Notes: generated from the sequence alone by a model not told the origin. 64,000 bases of DNA from Andrena cerasifolii (GCF_050908995.1 NC_135123.1:9920001-9984000); one strand, 5' to 3'. Shown: positions 11,801 through 26,800, counted from the stretch's first letter. Numbers and translations are program-made.

Positions 11801-14800
11801 CGTGACCTTGGCACCGAGCGCAATGGCCCACGAACAGCGGCTCTCTCGATGGAACTCGCGAGAAGCGCTAAGGAGCACGGGTATTTATAGAGCGAAGAGA
11901 GGTACGATCCTCCTTCGTCCGTTCCAGGGTCGGCTGATCCCGCGGGACGAGCGAGGAATGGCCGAATCGCTGGGATTCCTCGACTACGCCCCTCGGGAAA
12001 CCGAGGCGGGGGAAAAGAGAGAAGCCGAAAGCCGTCGCCGAGACTGATGTTCCTGAATTAAACTGGGATTACGGCAGCGTCTGATCGCGAGTTTAAACTC
12101 GGCTGACGTCTGTGGTGTAATCTCGCCGGTATCGTTCGAGGATACCCGTCGGCCGCTTCGTCAGCAGCTGATCGAACCGCAACCTGCGACCTGCGTAACA
12201 CCGAAGGCCCCTCGAGCTTTTCCAACGTTCGTCGCGGGCCTTTCGGTGCACCTCGGTTCCCTTTAACTGTCCAGACGGGGCACGCACGACGGTGGCCGTT
12301 CCCCCGACGAGTTTCACGGCCCGTGGCCAACGTACCTATCGATTTTCCCTTCCCTCCTGACCTTTCGTGGAAGGGCGACAACAAGAGAGAGAGACGCACC
12401 TGGAGAAGTCGAAGGAAGAATCGGCCAGAGGCCTATGTAAAGTTTCCTTCTCCTAAGGGACATTACACGCGAACTCGGACGGATGGAGTAAGTTTTCAAA
12501 TATGTTGTAGTCTTTAGTGATATTTAAACGTACCTCGAAGGAGTTTTCGAAATTTTGAAAAATGTCGATTTCACAGCTGTTTGAAGTTAAGTGATATTCG
12601 CAATATTTTCCTTGAAACGAGGGTGACTTTTAGTTTTTTAAATGGAATACTATATATTTGATTAGCCAATATAAAAGCGACTGTCAAGACAAATTCAACC
12701 ATATGGTACACTGTGACCTTCAAGGCCACACAAGGTTAGGAATGAAGTAAATATATTGAACTATCTATCTAGTAGATTGAGTTTCTTTCTTTCTGGTTCA
12801 AATTTTTTTTTAAACTGAAATAATTTTTTCTTAAAACTTCAATGTCTTCTCTATAAGCACCGTAAAGCTCATCTCCATCGGTTTACTACTTCCATAGCTA
12901 TAATATATTGAGAAAAAGGTTGCACTTAACTTCAAACAACTATAAAATCGACATTTTTCAAAATTTCGAGAAATCCTTTGAGGTACGTTTAAATATCACT
13001 AAACACTACAACATATTCAAGTTTCAGCAATCTGCGAAAACTTACTCCGAAATCTGTTCGAGTTCGCATGGAATGTCCCCTAACCTACCTCTAGGTCTAC
13101 CTGCTACCGCCACATTGTTGCCCTGGTGTAATACACGCGGAACGGAGAAGAGCCCGGAGGGCCACGGAGGCGGAGGGAGACAAAGTTTGGCAGGTACCCC
13201 GTGGCAATAAAGACGAACAAGGAGGTGGAGAAACGCGACTTGGAGAGCGACGGAGGGCGAAGGGAGGAGGGGGTTGAAATGGAAGTGGACTGTGAACGTG
13301 GAGTCCGGTGCAGCTGTTGGTTAAAGCACCGACCTCTCGGTGCAGCTGTCACGGGGCCCATTCGGCCTCTTTCGGCTCGGCTCGCCGTGTTGCAGCTGCC
13401 TCCGCAACCCCTGTAATACGTCCTGGCACCCCCGAAAATGCCCTGGCCGCCGTGCCAGCCACCCTGCCCCCCTCTCTCTCTCCATACCGCTACCCCTGGC
13501 CGCGCCAGGCAGCCGTGGCCTCGTTAACCCCTTTTGCACAGGATCGTCCAGGCGCTGGTACAAAGTGTTATAGCAGCCCCGGGCACCGAGTTTTTGTCAG
13601 CGCGCCCGCTCCGTTCTCTCTCGATGGCTCTCGAAAGGCTGATTAACCGTTCCTCGGTGACCAGCATTTAGGAGAAACGCGAATGGAAAAGAAACGGGAC
13701 AAGAAAGGGACTTTATCGTCGCGAGACGGTTGCAAGTTGAGATGAATTTCTGTACAGACGCGAACCCCCCGGGTAACTGTTAGTGTTCCTTCTCGAGGAA
13801 TTTTGTAAATGCCTACTGTGATCCCTTATAACATTCTTGCATAGGTAATGGAGAATCTCTTCAAAAAGATTAAAAGACGCGTTTGGCATTTAATATCCAC
13901 GACAGATATGTAAATAACGGCAAAACAATTTTTAAGTAGCTAGACTTTTCGGAAAATATAACAGTAACCATGATTCTACAGAAAATACTGAAAAAATTAC
14001 GGGTCCTCGAAATGAAGAATTACCATTAAGAAAACAATTAGAGATAGCAATCGCAGAGAGTCTCCAAGAAATTAGTATCAACCAAGAACACGATAAATTC
14101 TGGACTTTAACAAAGGAATTTCATATTTTTGAGTCCACTGGAAGGACACCCAATTTACCATAATTTTTTATAAGCTACATATGATCAAGTCAACATCCAC
14201 TCAAATCGAAAGAAAGCTTTCTACAGCTACAGATTTTATCACAAAAAAACAGATTAAAAAACTATTTTAAAATAAAAAAGTAATCTTTCGCTTTGCACAA
14301 ATTTTGTATTAAATAAATAAATATATCAATTATATTTAATATCTGTTTTTCCATTTATACAAGGTTTGTGCAAATTAGACAGGAATGAACAATTAGTTAA
14401 AGGTTTCTTGTGTGTTTTGATCAATATTATCAACATTATTCCAAAAATATAAATTCTGTAATATTATTTTCATTTCCTCGAGAATTCTCAAGAAGTATGA
14501 TCTGATTTCTGATTTCTCGAGGAACAAAAAGTATCGCGAAATCAGGAACACTAGCAACAGCATTGGGATTACATAAATTGTTAGTGTAAGATACGACGGA
14601 GTCATTGCCAGGGAATGCGCGCTATTGGAAACACCCTAACCCCGATCCAATGACAGCTAATCGACCAGAATATGGAGCAGTTGGTTGCCCCCGGGGGTCG
14701 ACACATTTTTCCGCTTCCTCAAGCAGGCATTTTTTTCAGCGGGAAAGGGGCACACGCACACGGCAAGCGGTCAGCTGAGCAAACGCGTCGTTGGCTGAGC

Positions 14801-17800
14801 ACACAGCGAGAAACGGAGACACGATTACACGGCATACTCGCCATTTCTAGAAACTCCACCGACTGGTATTGCCTCCATTTCTACCGGGCGAGGTCCCGTT
14901 TTCTCACGGAGCCCGTACAAGTTCACCACCAAAATCCACCGCCCCCGTGGTATCGATTCCGGATCTACTGGCGGCTGGCAATTAAGCCGAGCGCGCCTAA
15001 TGCAGAATCGACTCGCGAGGCGTATGAGAGCGTCGCGGCACAGCCTCGGCTAGCGTTAAATCGCAACAATGCGCCTTTCTCATCGCGGCTGGAGGAGGAA
15101 CAGGAAGGCGGCGAAAATCCTGGAAACGGTGGCGTGGGCGTGCTCGGCGGCGCACGTGAGAAAGGATCGGACAGCTGAAGGCAGGCGCGCGGATGTTCGA
15201 CGAGGGCGGACGGATGAAGAGCGTCGCCGGGGACGTTCGCGAAAACAGCGCACGAACGCGAGCGATTCCACGAAAGCCCGGGAATGTCACGAAATGAAGA
15301 GTAAGTAGTCTATTAGTAATCAATGCGCGGCGGAGAAACTTTGTCGAGCGGCGTCGGCGACGGCGGCCCGGAGTCGGAGTGCAACGACCGATCGGCAGCT
15401 CCGTGAGGAGAGAAGGAGAGGGCATGTGCTCGTTGTTGGCCAGCTATTGCCAACCACCGTGCCATCGACACGGGGACACGAAACTTGCCGGGCACCGACT
15501 CCGACTCGATGGTACGACGCGGCCCTGTGGAAGGTCGACGCATCGATGTACGCCCGTGGGTCCCGGTAGGGCCGAGCGTTGAAGAATTCTGGTGGAATGG
15601 TAGCGCGGTGTCTGAAGCTTGGTCGATCATGTCCGAGAAGGGTCGACGCAAGGTGGTTTTATACCGCGGCCGCCGAGGCCTTACACCCAAGATTCTTGAA
15701 ATATCCTCGAATATTAGTCACCCTCGGGTCCCCAGAATTCATGGTAAATCTCAGCAACACCGTTCCCCCCCGGGAGATGCCGCCTCGAATGTTGGCCGAG
15801 GGCGCGGAATGCAAGTGACTCTCGGCGCGCCGGCAAAGGAAGCAAAAGAGGATCGAAATCTCGGATGCCATCGGTTGTGCAAAGCTTGCGAAACGGAACC
15901 GTTCGAGAGTCCAGCCTGCCCTGCCATACATCACTAGCGGGATCCCATCGGGGCGAGCAAGCGGAATGAGATTCTTGAAAACGCGTCTGCGTAACAGAGT
16001 TTCTCCGGGTCGGCTATGGAGAGCTTCTATCTTACAGCTGGGGGTGAGAGCCTCTCTGCCTTTGTGCTCGCGGGGGTGCACCAGGTGGCACAGTGACCTG
16101 TCCAGAGGACACCGACGAGCCAGCCTCATCTCGTCCCATTTGACTCGTCGAGACGGAGCGAGCCACACACGAAGGAGGGAGCTGGCCAGCTCGCGGTGCA
16201 CAGAAAATCCGAGGCGGAACGTGCACGCGGAAAGCGGCAGACAGACCTGCCGCGGACGTGCACGTATACACACGGATTAATACTCGGGCCCCGGCGCAGC
16301 TCAGGTACGCCAACGAGCGACAAAGAGGATGCTGGATGCAGACAGTGTCGGGTGGGACAAGGAGGGCCCCCGGTACAGAGGTGCAGCAGACGGGACCGGC
16401 CGAGAGCGACGGAGAGAGGGAGCGAACGAGAGAGAGCGTGGCACTCTCTCGCACACGCGCGAGCCAAGCGTGGGAAGCTGCTGCACGCTCGGACCCGGCT
16501 CCGTTGCACCGACACTGCACCGGGCCTCTCCTTCGTGGACTCGTCGAGTTTGTCGAGTTTCGTGCTACGAACGAGAACGGAGAACGCTCGGCCGGCTTAA
16601 CGTCCCGGAGTGAATGTTATATAATGTCTTATAGCGGATAGAATCCGGATCCTCCGTCGGGCTATCGAGGAGCTCTTCTCATCCTACGGCGAGTGCACCG
16701 ATTCTTCCAATCTATCTGTCTTCCCAGATTACATGTAATCGGGACATTCCATGCGAACTCGGACAGACTTCGGAGTAAGTTTTCGCAGATTGGTGAAGCT
16801 TGAATATGTTGTAATCTTTAGTGATTTTTAAACGTACCTCAAAGGATTTTTCGAAATTTTGAGAAATGTCGATTTTACAGCTGTTTGAAGTTAAGTGCCA
16901 ACTTTTCTTTCAATATATTATAGCTATGGAAGTAGTAAACGGATGGAGATGAGCTTTACGGTGCTTATAGGGAAGACATTGTAGTTTTAAGAAAAAATTA
17001 TTTCAGTTTAAAAATAAATTTCAACCAGAAAGAAAGAAACTCAATCCACTAGATAGATAGTTACGTCATTCCTAACCTTGTGTGGCCTTGAAGGTCATAG
17101 TGTACCATATGGTTGAATTTGTCTTGACAGACGCTTTTATATTGGGTAATCAAATATATAGCATTCCATTTAAAACACTAAAAGCCACCCTCGTTTCAAG
17201 GAAAATATTGCGAACACCAAAAATTCAGATACCGTATTATGTTGGATATAAAAAACAGTAAGAGTTTTCCTCCTTCAGTTTTTTTCAAATACTTACCATT
17301 TTCGAGAATCCTGTATAAGAATGCGGTGCAGCGTCAACTTTCGGCAATTTTTACAGGGCCAATTTTAAAATATCCATATCTTTTAAAATTTATCCATCAA
17401 GGAGAAGGATAAAACTATATTCTCCTTTTTCAGATTATTAAAATCGCGCCCGATGTAAAGAAACCTGCATTTGTTTAAGATAATTGCACAAAATTAAAAT
17501 TTTTTTTTTAAACTGAAATAATTTTTTCTCAAATCTTCAATGTCTTCTCTATAAGCACCGTAAATCTCATCTCCATCCGTTTACTACTACCACAGCTATA
17601 ATGAATTGAAAAAAAGTTAGCACTTAACTTCAAACAACTATAAAATCGACATTTTTCAAAATTTCGAAAAATCCTTCGAGGTACGTTTAAATAGCACTAA
17701 AGACTACAAGATATTCAAATTTCAGCAATCTACGAAATCTTACTCCGAAATCTGTCCGCGTTCGCATGGAATGTCCCAATCTGTTTCACTGCCTTCCACC

Positions 17801-20800
17801 GATGTATCACGCTGATGGCAGCGGAAATTTAGCAAGTAATCTTGAACTCTGTGTATACACCGTGAACTCCGGATCCCGTTATACTATGACCTCAACGACG
17901 ATCAAAGATCCTACAGCTATCTTATTCTACCCCTAGGATCCATCGTCGCGCTCCGTGTCTACCCATCCTCCGACAGTTTCGAGCTATCGACTCCCAGCCA
18001 GCCTGCACATCCAAGCCACCGCGTTGATACCGGGTAAAAAAAAATCCTAAATTCGACAGCCTCTCCGGTTACTGGCTAACAGAGTATGAATTACGCTGGT
18101 CGGGGCGCGCAACGGAGTCGGTGCGAGCGGGGGGGAGAGACAGACCCGAGAGAGACGGAGAGAGAACGATCGTCTCTGTAATTTCATACACGGAATTCCT
18201 ACAAAAGGAGGGATGTCACGCGCGGTGCAGTCGCGATGGGAAGCGTGGGAGTGCACGCATTACGCGCACCACCACGATAATAGCGAGGCGGAGAGACTTA
18301 CGGGTATTGCAGTAGTCGCCCTTCCATCCAGAGAGGCAGACGCGCTCCCCGGTCGGGCTGCAGCTGTAATGACCGAAATTGTCGTCCCTCGGCCTGCACA
18401 GGTTCTCACAACCCTTCCCGTAGTAGTGCGCCACGCACGTCACCCTGTACTCGTACACCATCTTCGAGTGCGCGCTCCTGTACTCGTCCTCGGTCCAATT
18501 CGGCCCGACGTCCAGCCACTTTTGCGTCGTCAGTCTCGTTATCAGCACTTTCTCTGTAACAGAAGAACGGATCGAGCTCGATTAAGGCGGTTGAATGGAG
18601 TAGTTTCCCGGGCAACGATTAGATGAGCGACTATTGAGATCTCAACGATTTGCTAGCGCTTCTCGATAGCATCCCCCCACCCATTTGAAGAGCAAAAGCT
18701 ACTCCGCCGAATATTCGCGGTGTAACGGCGAGCGGCCGAGTCGCGGGGGTAATTAAGCATGCCCATCAGTAGGGCAACGGAGGAGCGGGCGACGGTGCAC
18801 CGCCGCTGCGCCCAATGATGCGATCGAAGTGCATCGGCCTCCGCGGAGAGAGAAGGAGAGAGGAGGATAGAGGAGGAGGAGAGAAAGAGAGAGGGCAGAC
18901 CGGACGTTCGTCCGCTATCGCTACTCCGCCGGCGGCACGCATCCGGCACAAAGAGAGTAAGCGTATACATCGGGCGCGTTGCTGCCCTGGCCTCTCTCTG
19001 GGAAAGAGGCGTTCTTCTTTTCTTCCTCCCGCTCTCCTCCCACCCCCTTCCACCTACCTGTTTTCGCGGCGGAGGAAGAAGAGCAGGCTTCCTACTAAAC
19101 GTATTATCGTAATGGGCAGGCAGATTAGGAGGGCCCGGGAAGATCAGGTGCCCTACCGAAAAAGTAGCGCGTCTCACGAGGCAGCCAACGATCTGGGAGG
19201 GGCAGCGGCAGCTTGCGCCTGTCGGGTTGTATGAATTTTCATTTCCAGCCAGGGTTAATCGGACGTTTAGCCACTCGGAGTCCCCGGGCGGGCTGGGGCG
19301 AGCTTGGGAGCAGTAGAGCAAGTGTACGAGAGATTATCGACGGATTAAAATCTTTGTTGACCCGGTCCAGATGAATTCCATTGGAATAAACGACGGTCCC
19401 CTGATGTTCAGTGGAACAGAGATTCATCGGAACGATGCCCGAAGATGTCTGGTGAAGGAAGGACGAGGTTACTGTTGCGTGCTCCGACAGCCTCTGGCAG
19501 AGGCAAATGGGTCGAGGGTATCGGCTGTGCTGTATGGTTATGGTGGTCGGTAGCGTAAGGAAGAGTTAAGTGGTCAGCCCGTGGTTCCTCTTTTTCGTCC
19601 ATTTCTGCCCCGCCGCGGAGGATGATGTGCTCGTAATAAACGGTTCACCCGTGCTCCACCATCGCTGGCGGTCTATTTTTAAGCGGCCGATTTCGAGGCT
19701 GCGACTCCCCGATTTTTTGTGGCCCAACGACAGGAAGGATACGAACTTCATCTGGATCACCACGTCCAGGGTGTCTGACAATCTCTATGAGTTAATAGCA
19801 AAGGAAGGAAAGCAGCTCTCCACCCCCCTTGTCCATCCTTCGCAACAGTTTCGGATGAAAGTTAACCCCGTCGATGGACAAATTTGCGAAACGAATGCAG
19901 AGTTGTGAGCGTTACACGTCGGAATTCACGATTTTACAATTTTACTGATCAAGCGGGGTTGCCCAAGGTCTTCTCTTTGATGTCGCCGAAGGCTACTGGT
20001 GGTATCGTTGACCAGAAAACGGTCCCTTTCGTTTCGTTACGCCACTGAACCCCGATGAGTACGGAGGAAGGCAGAATGCTGAGGCTGGGCGAGGGAAGAA
20101 AAAGGAAGAGAAAGGAAGGAAAAGGAAGAAAAACGAGCAAAAGGACCAAGAACGCCACGCAGGATTCGCCCGATGGCGTGCCCAGGGATACTTAAACAGG
20201 ATACCCGGCCGTTCTCTTCCCAGAAGGGAAGTAACGTTTCGCTGTCGGCGAAACGGGAGTCGAGGGAGCCCTATCTTCCCAGGTGATGCTGTTACGAGTT
20301 CTGAAAACGCCGATGTTCGCACGCCACTGCAGATGGATCGACTTCTTCGTTCGGTTTCGGGGCCAGTTGGCCGTTCCCGTTCGCACGCTCTCATCTACGA
20401 ATTTTCGCCTCTAAATAGAGAAAAATATCGGCCCTCCTCTTACACGTGCATCCGCTCGGTCTCTGTTTATAAACAATTAGACCAGGCCCCGATTGACTCT
20501 GACAAGCTCATTAGCAAGTATTCCTCTTCTGGTTATTACTCATGTATAAAACATGGCTAAACAGAGAATTATTCATATTTCCCTGTGAATTATTTATGCT
20601 TGCAACCGCGGTGTTGGTCAACAAAGTGGAAAGCGCGCCGGATAATTTCATGCCAGCGACGCGAGGAAATGTGCTGAAAAAGAGGAAGTAAACAGAAATA
20701 AATCTGGGCTTCCCCGACTCCTCGGGAGACTTAAAAGAAAAAGCGAATTGTAGCTCGCTGAGCTTGCTTTTATTCAACGCGCGCGAGTGAAACGGAGGAA

Positions 20801-23800
20801 TAAGAGAGAGAAAAGAAATTTGAAGAAGAAATCCGAGTTCCCAAGATTCCTTGCCAGAGGGAGGAGCGAGATTCGTGAGTCGAAGGACGTCGCAGGACGA
20901 AAATTTATCGTTTCCTTTTCCTCCCCCACGTGAGCAGTCACAACTTCCCCCTGCGGTGTTGCCTTCGCTTCGACGTATCATATCGAGGGAATATCAGGGA
21001 GAGTTGTTTCTCTGCTCCGACCACTGGTCTCTCCCTTCTCTCTGGCTGCGCGTATACGCAGTGCACCTGTAAACGCCCGGTGAACTCGAGGCCAGGCCCC
21101 GATTCAAGGTATTCATTAACGACGCAGCGCCGCCGCGAGTAGCCCAGACATTTTCTATTGTTCATTCAGAAACGAGCAGCCAGCGAAGGATAGCCCCGAG
21201 CTGGCTGGTAGCCAGATGCATTACTTGGGCGCGTTGTTCCTCGGGCTCCCATCGCGGGAAAAACTGCCTGGTAACGATTAAGTTATCCGACGACGCCGCT
21301 TCTTTCCCATTCGCGGCGAGGAAATTAAACCGAAGATCGAGGGAACCGGGCGAGACTGAACAAAGCCACTGATGGTCCACTTACTACGCCTGTCGAGTAA
21401 GTACCTTGCCTCCACCCCCTATCAATCGAGCTCCTGACAGAGTCGAAGCCTGCACCGAGCACAGGCTGCCATGGATGAGATAAATGAAACAATGGCCCGC
21501 GCTGGACGTTGCCGAGAGTGCCTACTCTTCGTTTCCCCGAATCTGCCAGCTTATCTCGGGGAGGAGCAATTACTCGCCGCGGTCATTATCGGGGAAGAGG
21601 CAGGTGCGCTGCGAGGAACGGGCAGCCGTGCAACGCCAACGGTGCCAGTGTGTCCCCCGGGTGGCGAGACGAAGGGAAAAGCGGCGCGGAGCGGTTTGAC
21701 GATCGGCCATGACGTAAGCCTTGTCACCGGCTCGGCTCGACCGGATTCCCGTTGGCGTGCGCGCGAGCAACATGCACCGCAAAAGCTGATGCACACACGC
21801 CTGCACGCACGCCGCCCGTAAATCCTACGCGCGAGGACGCGTTTCGTTTAACGAACCGCGTGTTGCCGCGCGCGACCTCCGCGAACAGGCATGAATGGGA
21901 AAGGGACAGGGCGGGGGTGGCGATCGCGTTACCAGAACGCGGTAAGGAAGGGGTGCGACGCCGGAGGTGTGCTGAAGTTTTTGGGGAACGGATAAGGTCT
22001 CTTCTGGAGGGCCGCTGGAGCAGTGAGCATGTGGAGAGGGTAAATTACAGCTTAGCCTATCCTTATAGATCGATAGCGAAGTGAATTACAGGCACTTTGG
22101 GGAAACTGGTGAAAATCTGTCTCCCCTTAGGGGAGAGTCTGCCAGGACCGGCCACTTTAAGTTTTTGTACTATAACTTGGGCTACTGTTGGTAAAAATCA
22201 AATTTCAAAGAAGTTATTTGTAGCGCGAATAGTGTTTAATAAGAGGGGAGAAATCGTTTTTTTTTTTTAAATTTTATCATAAAGATTAATGAAATGAATC
22301 TTTATGGAATGAAAACATTGTGATTCGCAGCGAACGAAAAATTGTCGTCCAGTACCGACCAACTACTTAGTAGATTTTCAAAGAATCGATCTATTTGACG
22401 TTTATTAAAGCCTAACGCTCTTTGAAGGCTCGTGGATTCTGGTGTTCGCAAGGATAATTCCGGATGACGTGTCATAAAGTTATAATAAAATTGTTTACCC
22501 GCAGTTTTCTGTTGTTTACTAAATTGATGTGATAATTTTAAAAGTTCAGCCAAATCGTATGCCAATTTAAAAAATTCAGTCCTATTTAATGGCATAAATT
22601 TGGCATCCTGGTCTTTCATATAAAATACTAATTGACTTTCGAATTCCTCAGTAAAAGTTTATTTAAATCTACCCATTTGCGGTGTCAAATCTACGGTCTT
22701 GCCTTCTCGAATCGCTTTAAATCGGTCTCCTAATGTGCTTTTTGGAATGTGACAACTTTTAGCGAAAATTATTGACTAATTTTGTTTTCAAGCAGCACTT
22801 TCAAAGCCGCATTCATGTCCATCTGCGCCCATTTTCCTTTTTTCTCTTTAATTTCGGACATTTTTCTGCATAAAAACAAAGAAGAAAAATCTAAGGACTA
22901 TAATTATAAGGAAAACAAAAAAAATTGGCCGACACAGAACGACTAAACTTGGCCGGCACTGCACGACAAACACGTGGACAAAGTTTTAGGTTTGCTACGT
23001 AATATACAAAGCAAATTGGAAAAACCAGGGCATTTACGTATAGCTAATAGTGTAACAATAATATACGTAATACGACAAAATTATTTAGTAACCTGAGAAA
23101 TAAGAAGTCAGCTATGAAAAATATATTTTGTCGTCCGGAACACCAGCGTAAAACGTTAAACATCTTAGAACTCTGGTAATACCGAAGGAAAAAAAGAAAA
23201 TCGCCGGAATACGTTGCTACGGACTCTAGTATTCATTTGTTTCCCCATCGATAGTGCAGTCAACTAACACTGGAAGCGAGATTTAGCTTTGGCCAGTACT
23301 GTACGCTGCCCGGTACTGTAGGACTCTCCCCTATAGAGGCGATTAATACAAGAGAAAGAGATACTGTGTCGAATTAATTCGTCCAGCAGGTGCAGTCCCA
23401 GCTTTCGACTCGCCGTATCGAAGAAGGTGGGCGTCGAGAGCATCGGGCCAGGAAGAGCGAAAAAGCGAGAGCGCAGAGCGAGGGGGAGAGCCGGTGGAGG
23501 GAAAGAGAAGGAGGAGGACGGTGTGGGCCTGAGAAAGGAAGCAGCATCCACGAGCAGCGAACAGCAATAAAGGGCTCGTTTCAGCGGCGCTCTGACCAGC
23601 TGAGGGTGGGGGACGAGGGCATTATATCGTGCCCCAATGGGCGATAGGCCATCCACGGGCAACGGGGGCGTACAATGTGAGCGGTGTTTCGGCGATAAAG
23701 GAGCAGAATATGTCCAAACAGCGTGTCCCGCCGAAGCTGGATATATTAATGGGAACTCTCTTATTCAGCCGTGGATGCACGATCTGTGGGATAACGGTAG

Positions 23801-26800
23801 GAATTCCGTTCACGGGGGGCAAGTTCCTCGAACAAAGGAAGCCGGATTCCCTTGTAATTAGTTGTTGCATCGATGAGGCCTGGTAAAACGTTTCGCGTTA
23901 TCACGCCGGGCTTTGTGCGGATAGGAAACTCGGTGAAGACGGGGAACTTAATTAAGGAGCTACCGGTAGCGTAACAGACCTCTGCGGGGAACAGTGTTCT
24001 CTGGACAGTGAATTGAGCGTCTGGGTATTCAATAATACCAATTTGTAACGCTGTTAATTAAAAGAAACTTTACCCAACAACAAAAAAAAAGGGTGACGAC
24101 GGGAGGAGGGTAAAATTCTTGACTATTTCTGTACGGTCGGGCAGGTAGAGCACATCCGTCCCAGGCGATCAGCCTGTACACGCGCCGCGGCGCTTCTCAC
24201 TCTCGAGACCGAGGCTCGGGGCGTCGTAAGAGGAGCGAGACCGCTTAATTTCTTCCCCGAGGTCCTCTGCGTCTGCCTGGCAATTAGAATGAACCGGAGA
24301 CCGGAAGCTATACGCGGCCGTGCAGCGCTCTCGTGCGTGTCGCTGGCTCGCCGAGCGCGAGCCACCGACGTCCTCTTTCGTCCGCGATATTAATTGAATT
24401 TCATTATTTCGGCGCGATCGGAGGCTTAAATCAGGCTTATCCGGCCATCTGCCGATGGGGAGACGCTTTCCCCGGACGCGGAAGCGACGAGCACAGGCGG
24501 GAGAACCGAGACGGATGGCTCGTTTCCTGAATCCCGAGGTAATGAGAGAGCAGCCCGTTCCGCGAGCCGATGAGCATGGGTGTGATGCTCGGGAGAGACC
24601 TTTTGTGCGATCGTTCGGTAAATCGAAAGGTGAATATGCTTGGCCGAAGGTGGGGAAAGGTGGCAGTGGGTGCTCTCCGAGGTATCGGGATTCTTTTAGA
24701 GTGCACCTCCAGCTTCGTAGATGCACCCACGCGTTCCCAAAGCTACTCGACTACCGAAAACAAGACCACGGAACGTTCTAGTGGTAATAATCCCAGTACC
24801 AAGTGCCTAGTCCATAAAACGCACGCAACGACAGTTCCCGGGCTGTTCCGAAGGAGCATCGGATAGAAGGGTACCCCGTGCAAACGGTATACGAGGCGGA
24901 GAGCTCTGTATACATAGGATGCGTCCGTATCCTCGTCGTCCACAGAGGGTTTCGTGTTACCATAGCGCGCTGGTGGAAGCTAGGTGCTACGGTTACACAG
25001 GAAGGAAACACTAGTGCCTCCGCCTGGCTCTCTTTTCCTCCCTCCTCCGCCGGTTCACCGCTATGACACAACGCGGACACTTTGTGCCCGGCGTGCACGT
25101 GGACGCGTTGCGGTAACGAGGGAGGAACACGAGTGAAAACGGGTCGAGAACGGAGGAAAGAGGAGCAGCTGGAACGTTCAGGTAGAATGTGGGCAACGGT
25201 GTCGCTATTTGCGGTGGAGAAACGAACACTGGGACTGGTGGACGGTGACAGAGATTCGCAGAACCAACACGATGATCGGTGTCTATCGAAATCGTTTCAT
25301 TCGAGTGAAGCTTCTCTGTCGTTTGAGTGGGTCCGCGGCTGAATCGACGAGAAAGGAGAGGTTAAAGCACGTTCTACCTTGGTTCGTCCAACCGATCTGC
25401 TTCCCATCCGTCAAGCACCCAAAAACGCTGCCTCGAGGACACGTCGGGAGAGTCTAACCAGAGAGCTCGCAGACGCATCGGCCAGGAAAAAGAAGAGGGG
25501 CCAATATTTGCTCGCGGAAGAGCCGGCACAGGAAGAGGGAGGCCTGGATGAACGGGGGGATATCTGTCCTCCCGAGGTTTAGACTATCGAAACCATAAGA
25601 AGAACAGAGGGAAAGGAGTAGAGGTCGAGGAAGTGGAGGTTACGTTTCTGGTGAGTGTCGTGCGCAGGGAGCGGAAGTGGCTTCTCGACTGGCTCGGACC
25701 TGATGCATGGCATCGGGGGCCACGACCCAGCTGGACTGCACATGCCCCAGACCCGTCTAAAACCTTCCCCGTATTTAGGACCGTACAGACATCGAGAGAG
25801 CAGCCAGAGGACTAATTTTAAAATCATCCTCTCGCTTCCATCGTCTTCTGCTCCTTTTTTTTTCCCACCCCCCTCGGCCCGCGCCTGTTTTTATTTAGAG
25901 GGCACGTGTGCGAGAGGCGCACCCGTGCCAGTCGGCTGATAGCAGCTAATACAGAGGAGATACGACGGTGTATCTTGAAAGGCTTAATAGGAGGCGAACG
26001 CTTTAAGAGTAGTGGGAGGAGAAGGTTACTTACCGGCTGAGTGGTGTGTCGTGTTGTCTGCGTCGTGATAAGCCTCCACTATCAGCGAGAATGTGCCCTG
26101 GGAACAGAAGAACGCAAGGTTGGTGAACTTCGCTTCTTGCCAAGTCTCGGCGAGCAATCTTACGGTAATTAACAACTAGGCGAGCGCTTCGATCTCAAAG
26201 AATCTAGGTACACGCACGATACTTCGATTCGAGATCAGCCTGGAATCATCCCGAGAGCGTGCCTCGAAGCGTGCGCAGGGGACACGCGAGCGAGGTAACA
26301 AATTGTCCGGGTTTTCGGCGCGAAAGACACGGCAGCTGCGCGTGCCGTCGCGTATCGCAATTAACAATAAATTAAACGTTCCGAGGCGGGGCGTCACGGG
26401 CGCACCTGCCGCGCGCATTAGAAGGGTGCGTGTCCCATCGAAGCGTGCCTGAAAAGCCAGGGGCAGAATGCGTGCTGGGTCACGTGTTGCGGGGTAGATA
26501 GAGCGCGAACAGGGAAGGGAGGGAAACGCGCAACCCTCTCCTCGTTAACCCCGCTGGAATTGGCGTGGAAAGCTTCGAGGGAGCTCCCCCCCTGTCGAGA
26601 GGTGGGAGGTTAACTTTTATATAACCGGCCGCCGGATACAAATCATGCGTCGTCGTTTCCTTTTCCTCGAGGGTGGAGCGCAGGGCGGCGGCGACTGATG
26701 GTTAATTATACGCGAAAATAAATAATCGATCGGCAGGCCGCGACCGTTTAAACGGTGTGCCGTTGACGGTCCCGGGGAAACCTGTTATAACTGTTTGCAT

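Larger units (their letters stand above)
9178..18301 (-). other. Delta intron 4 (9.1 kb)
   Basis: Bounded by GTAAGT at 18301 and GTTTCAG before 9177. It contains the piggyBac-like element 9699-10595, hairpin elements 12457-13079 and 16741-17777, and the hAT-like element 13781-14553. Between these the DNA is GC-rich with no coding pattern I can support. Confidence 0.9.
18554..26033 (-). other. Delta intron 3 (7.5 kb)
   Basis: Bounded by GTAAGT at 26033 and TTACAG before 18553. It contains the pogo-like element 22130-23331. The rest is GC-rich unique-looking sequence with purine-rich patches (18840-18900, 20090-20145) and no supported gene. Confidence 0.9.
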
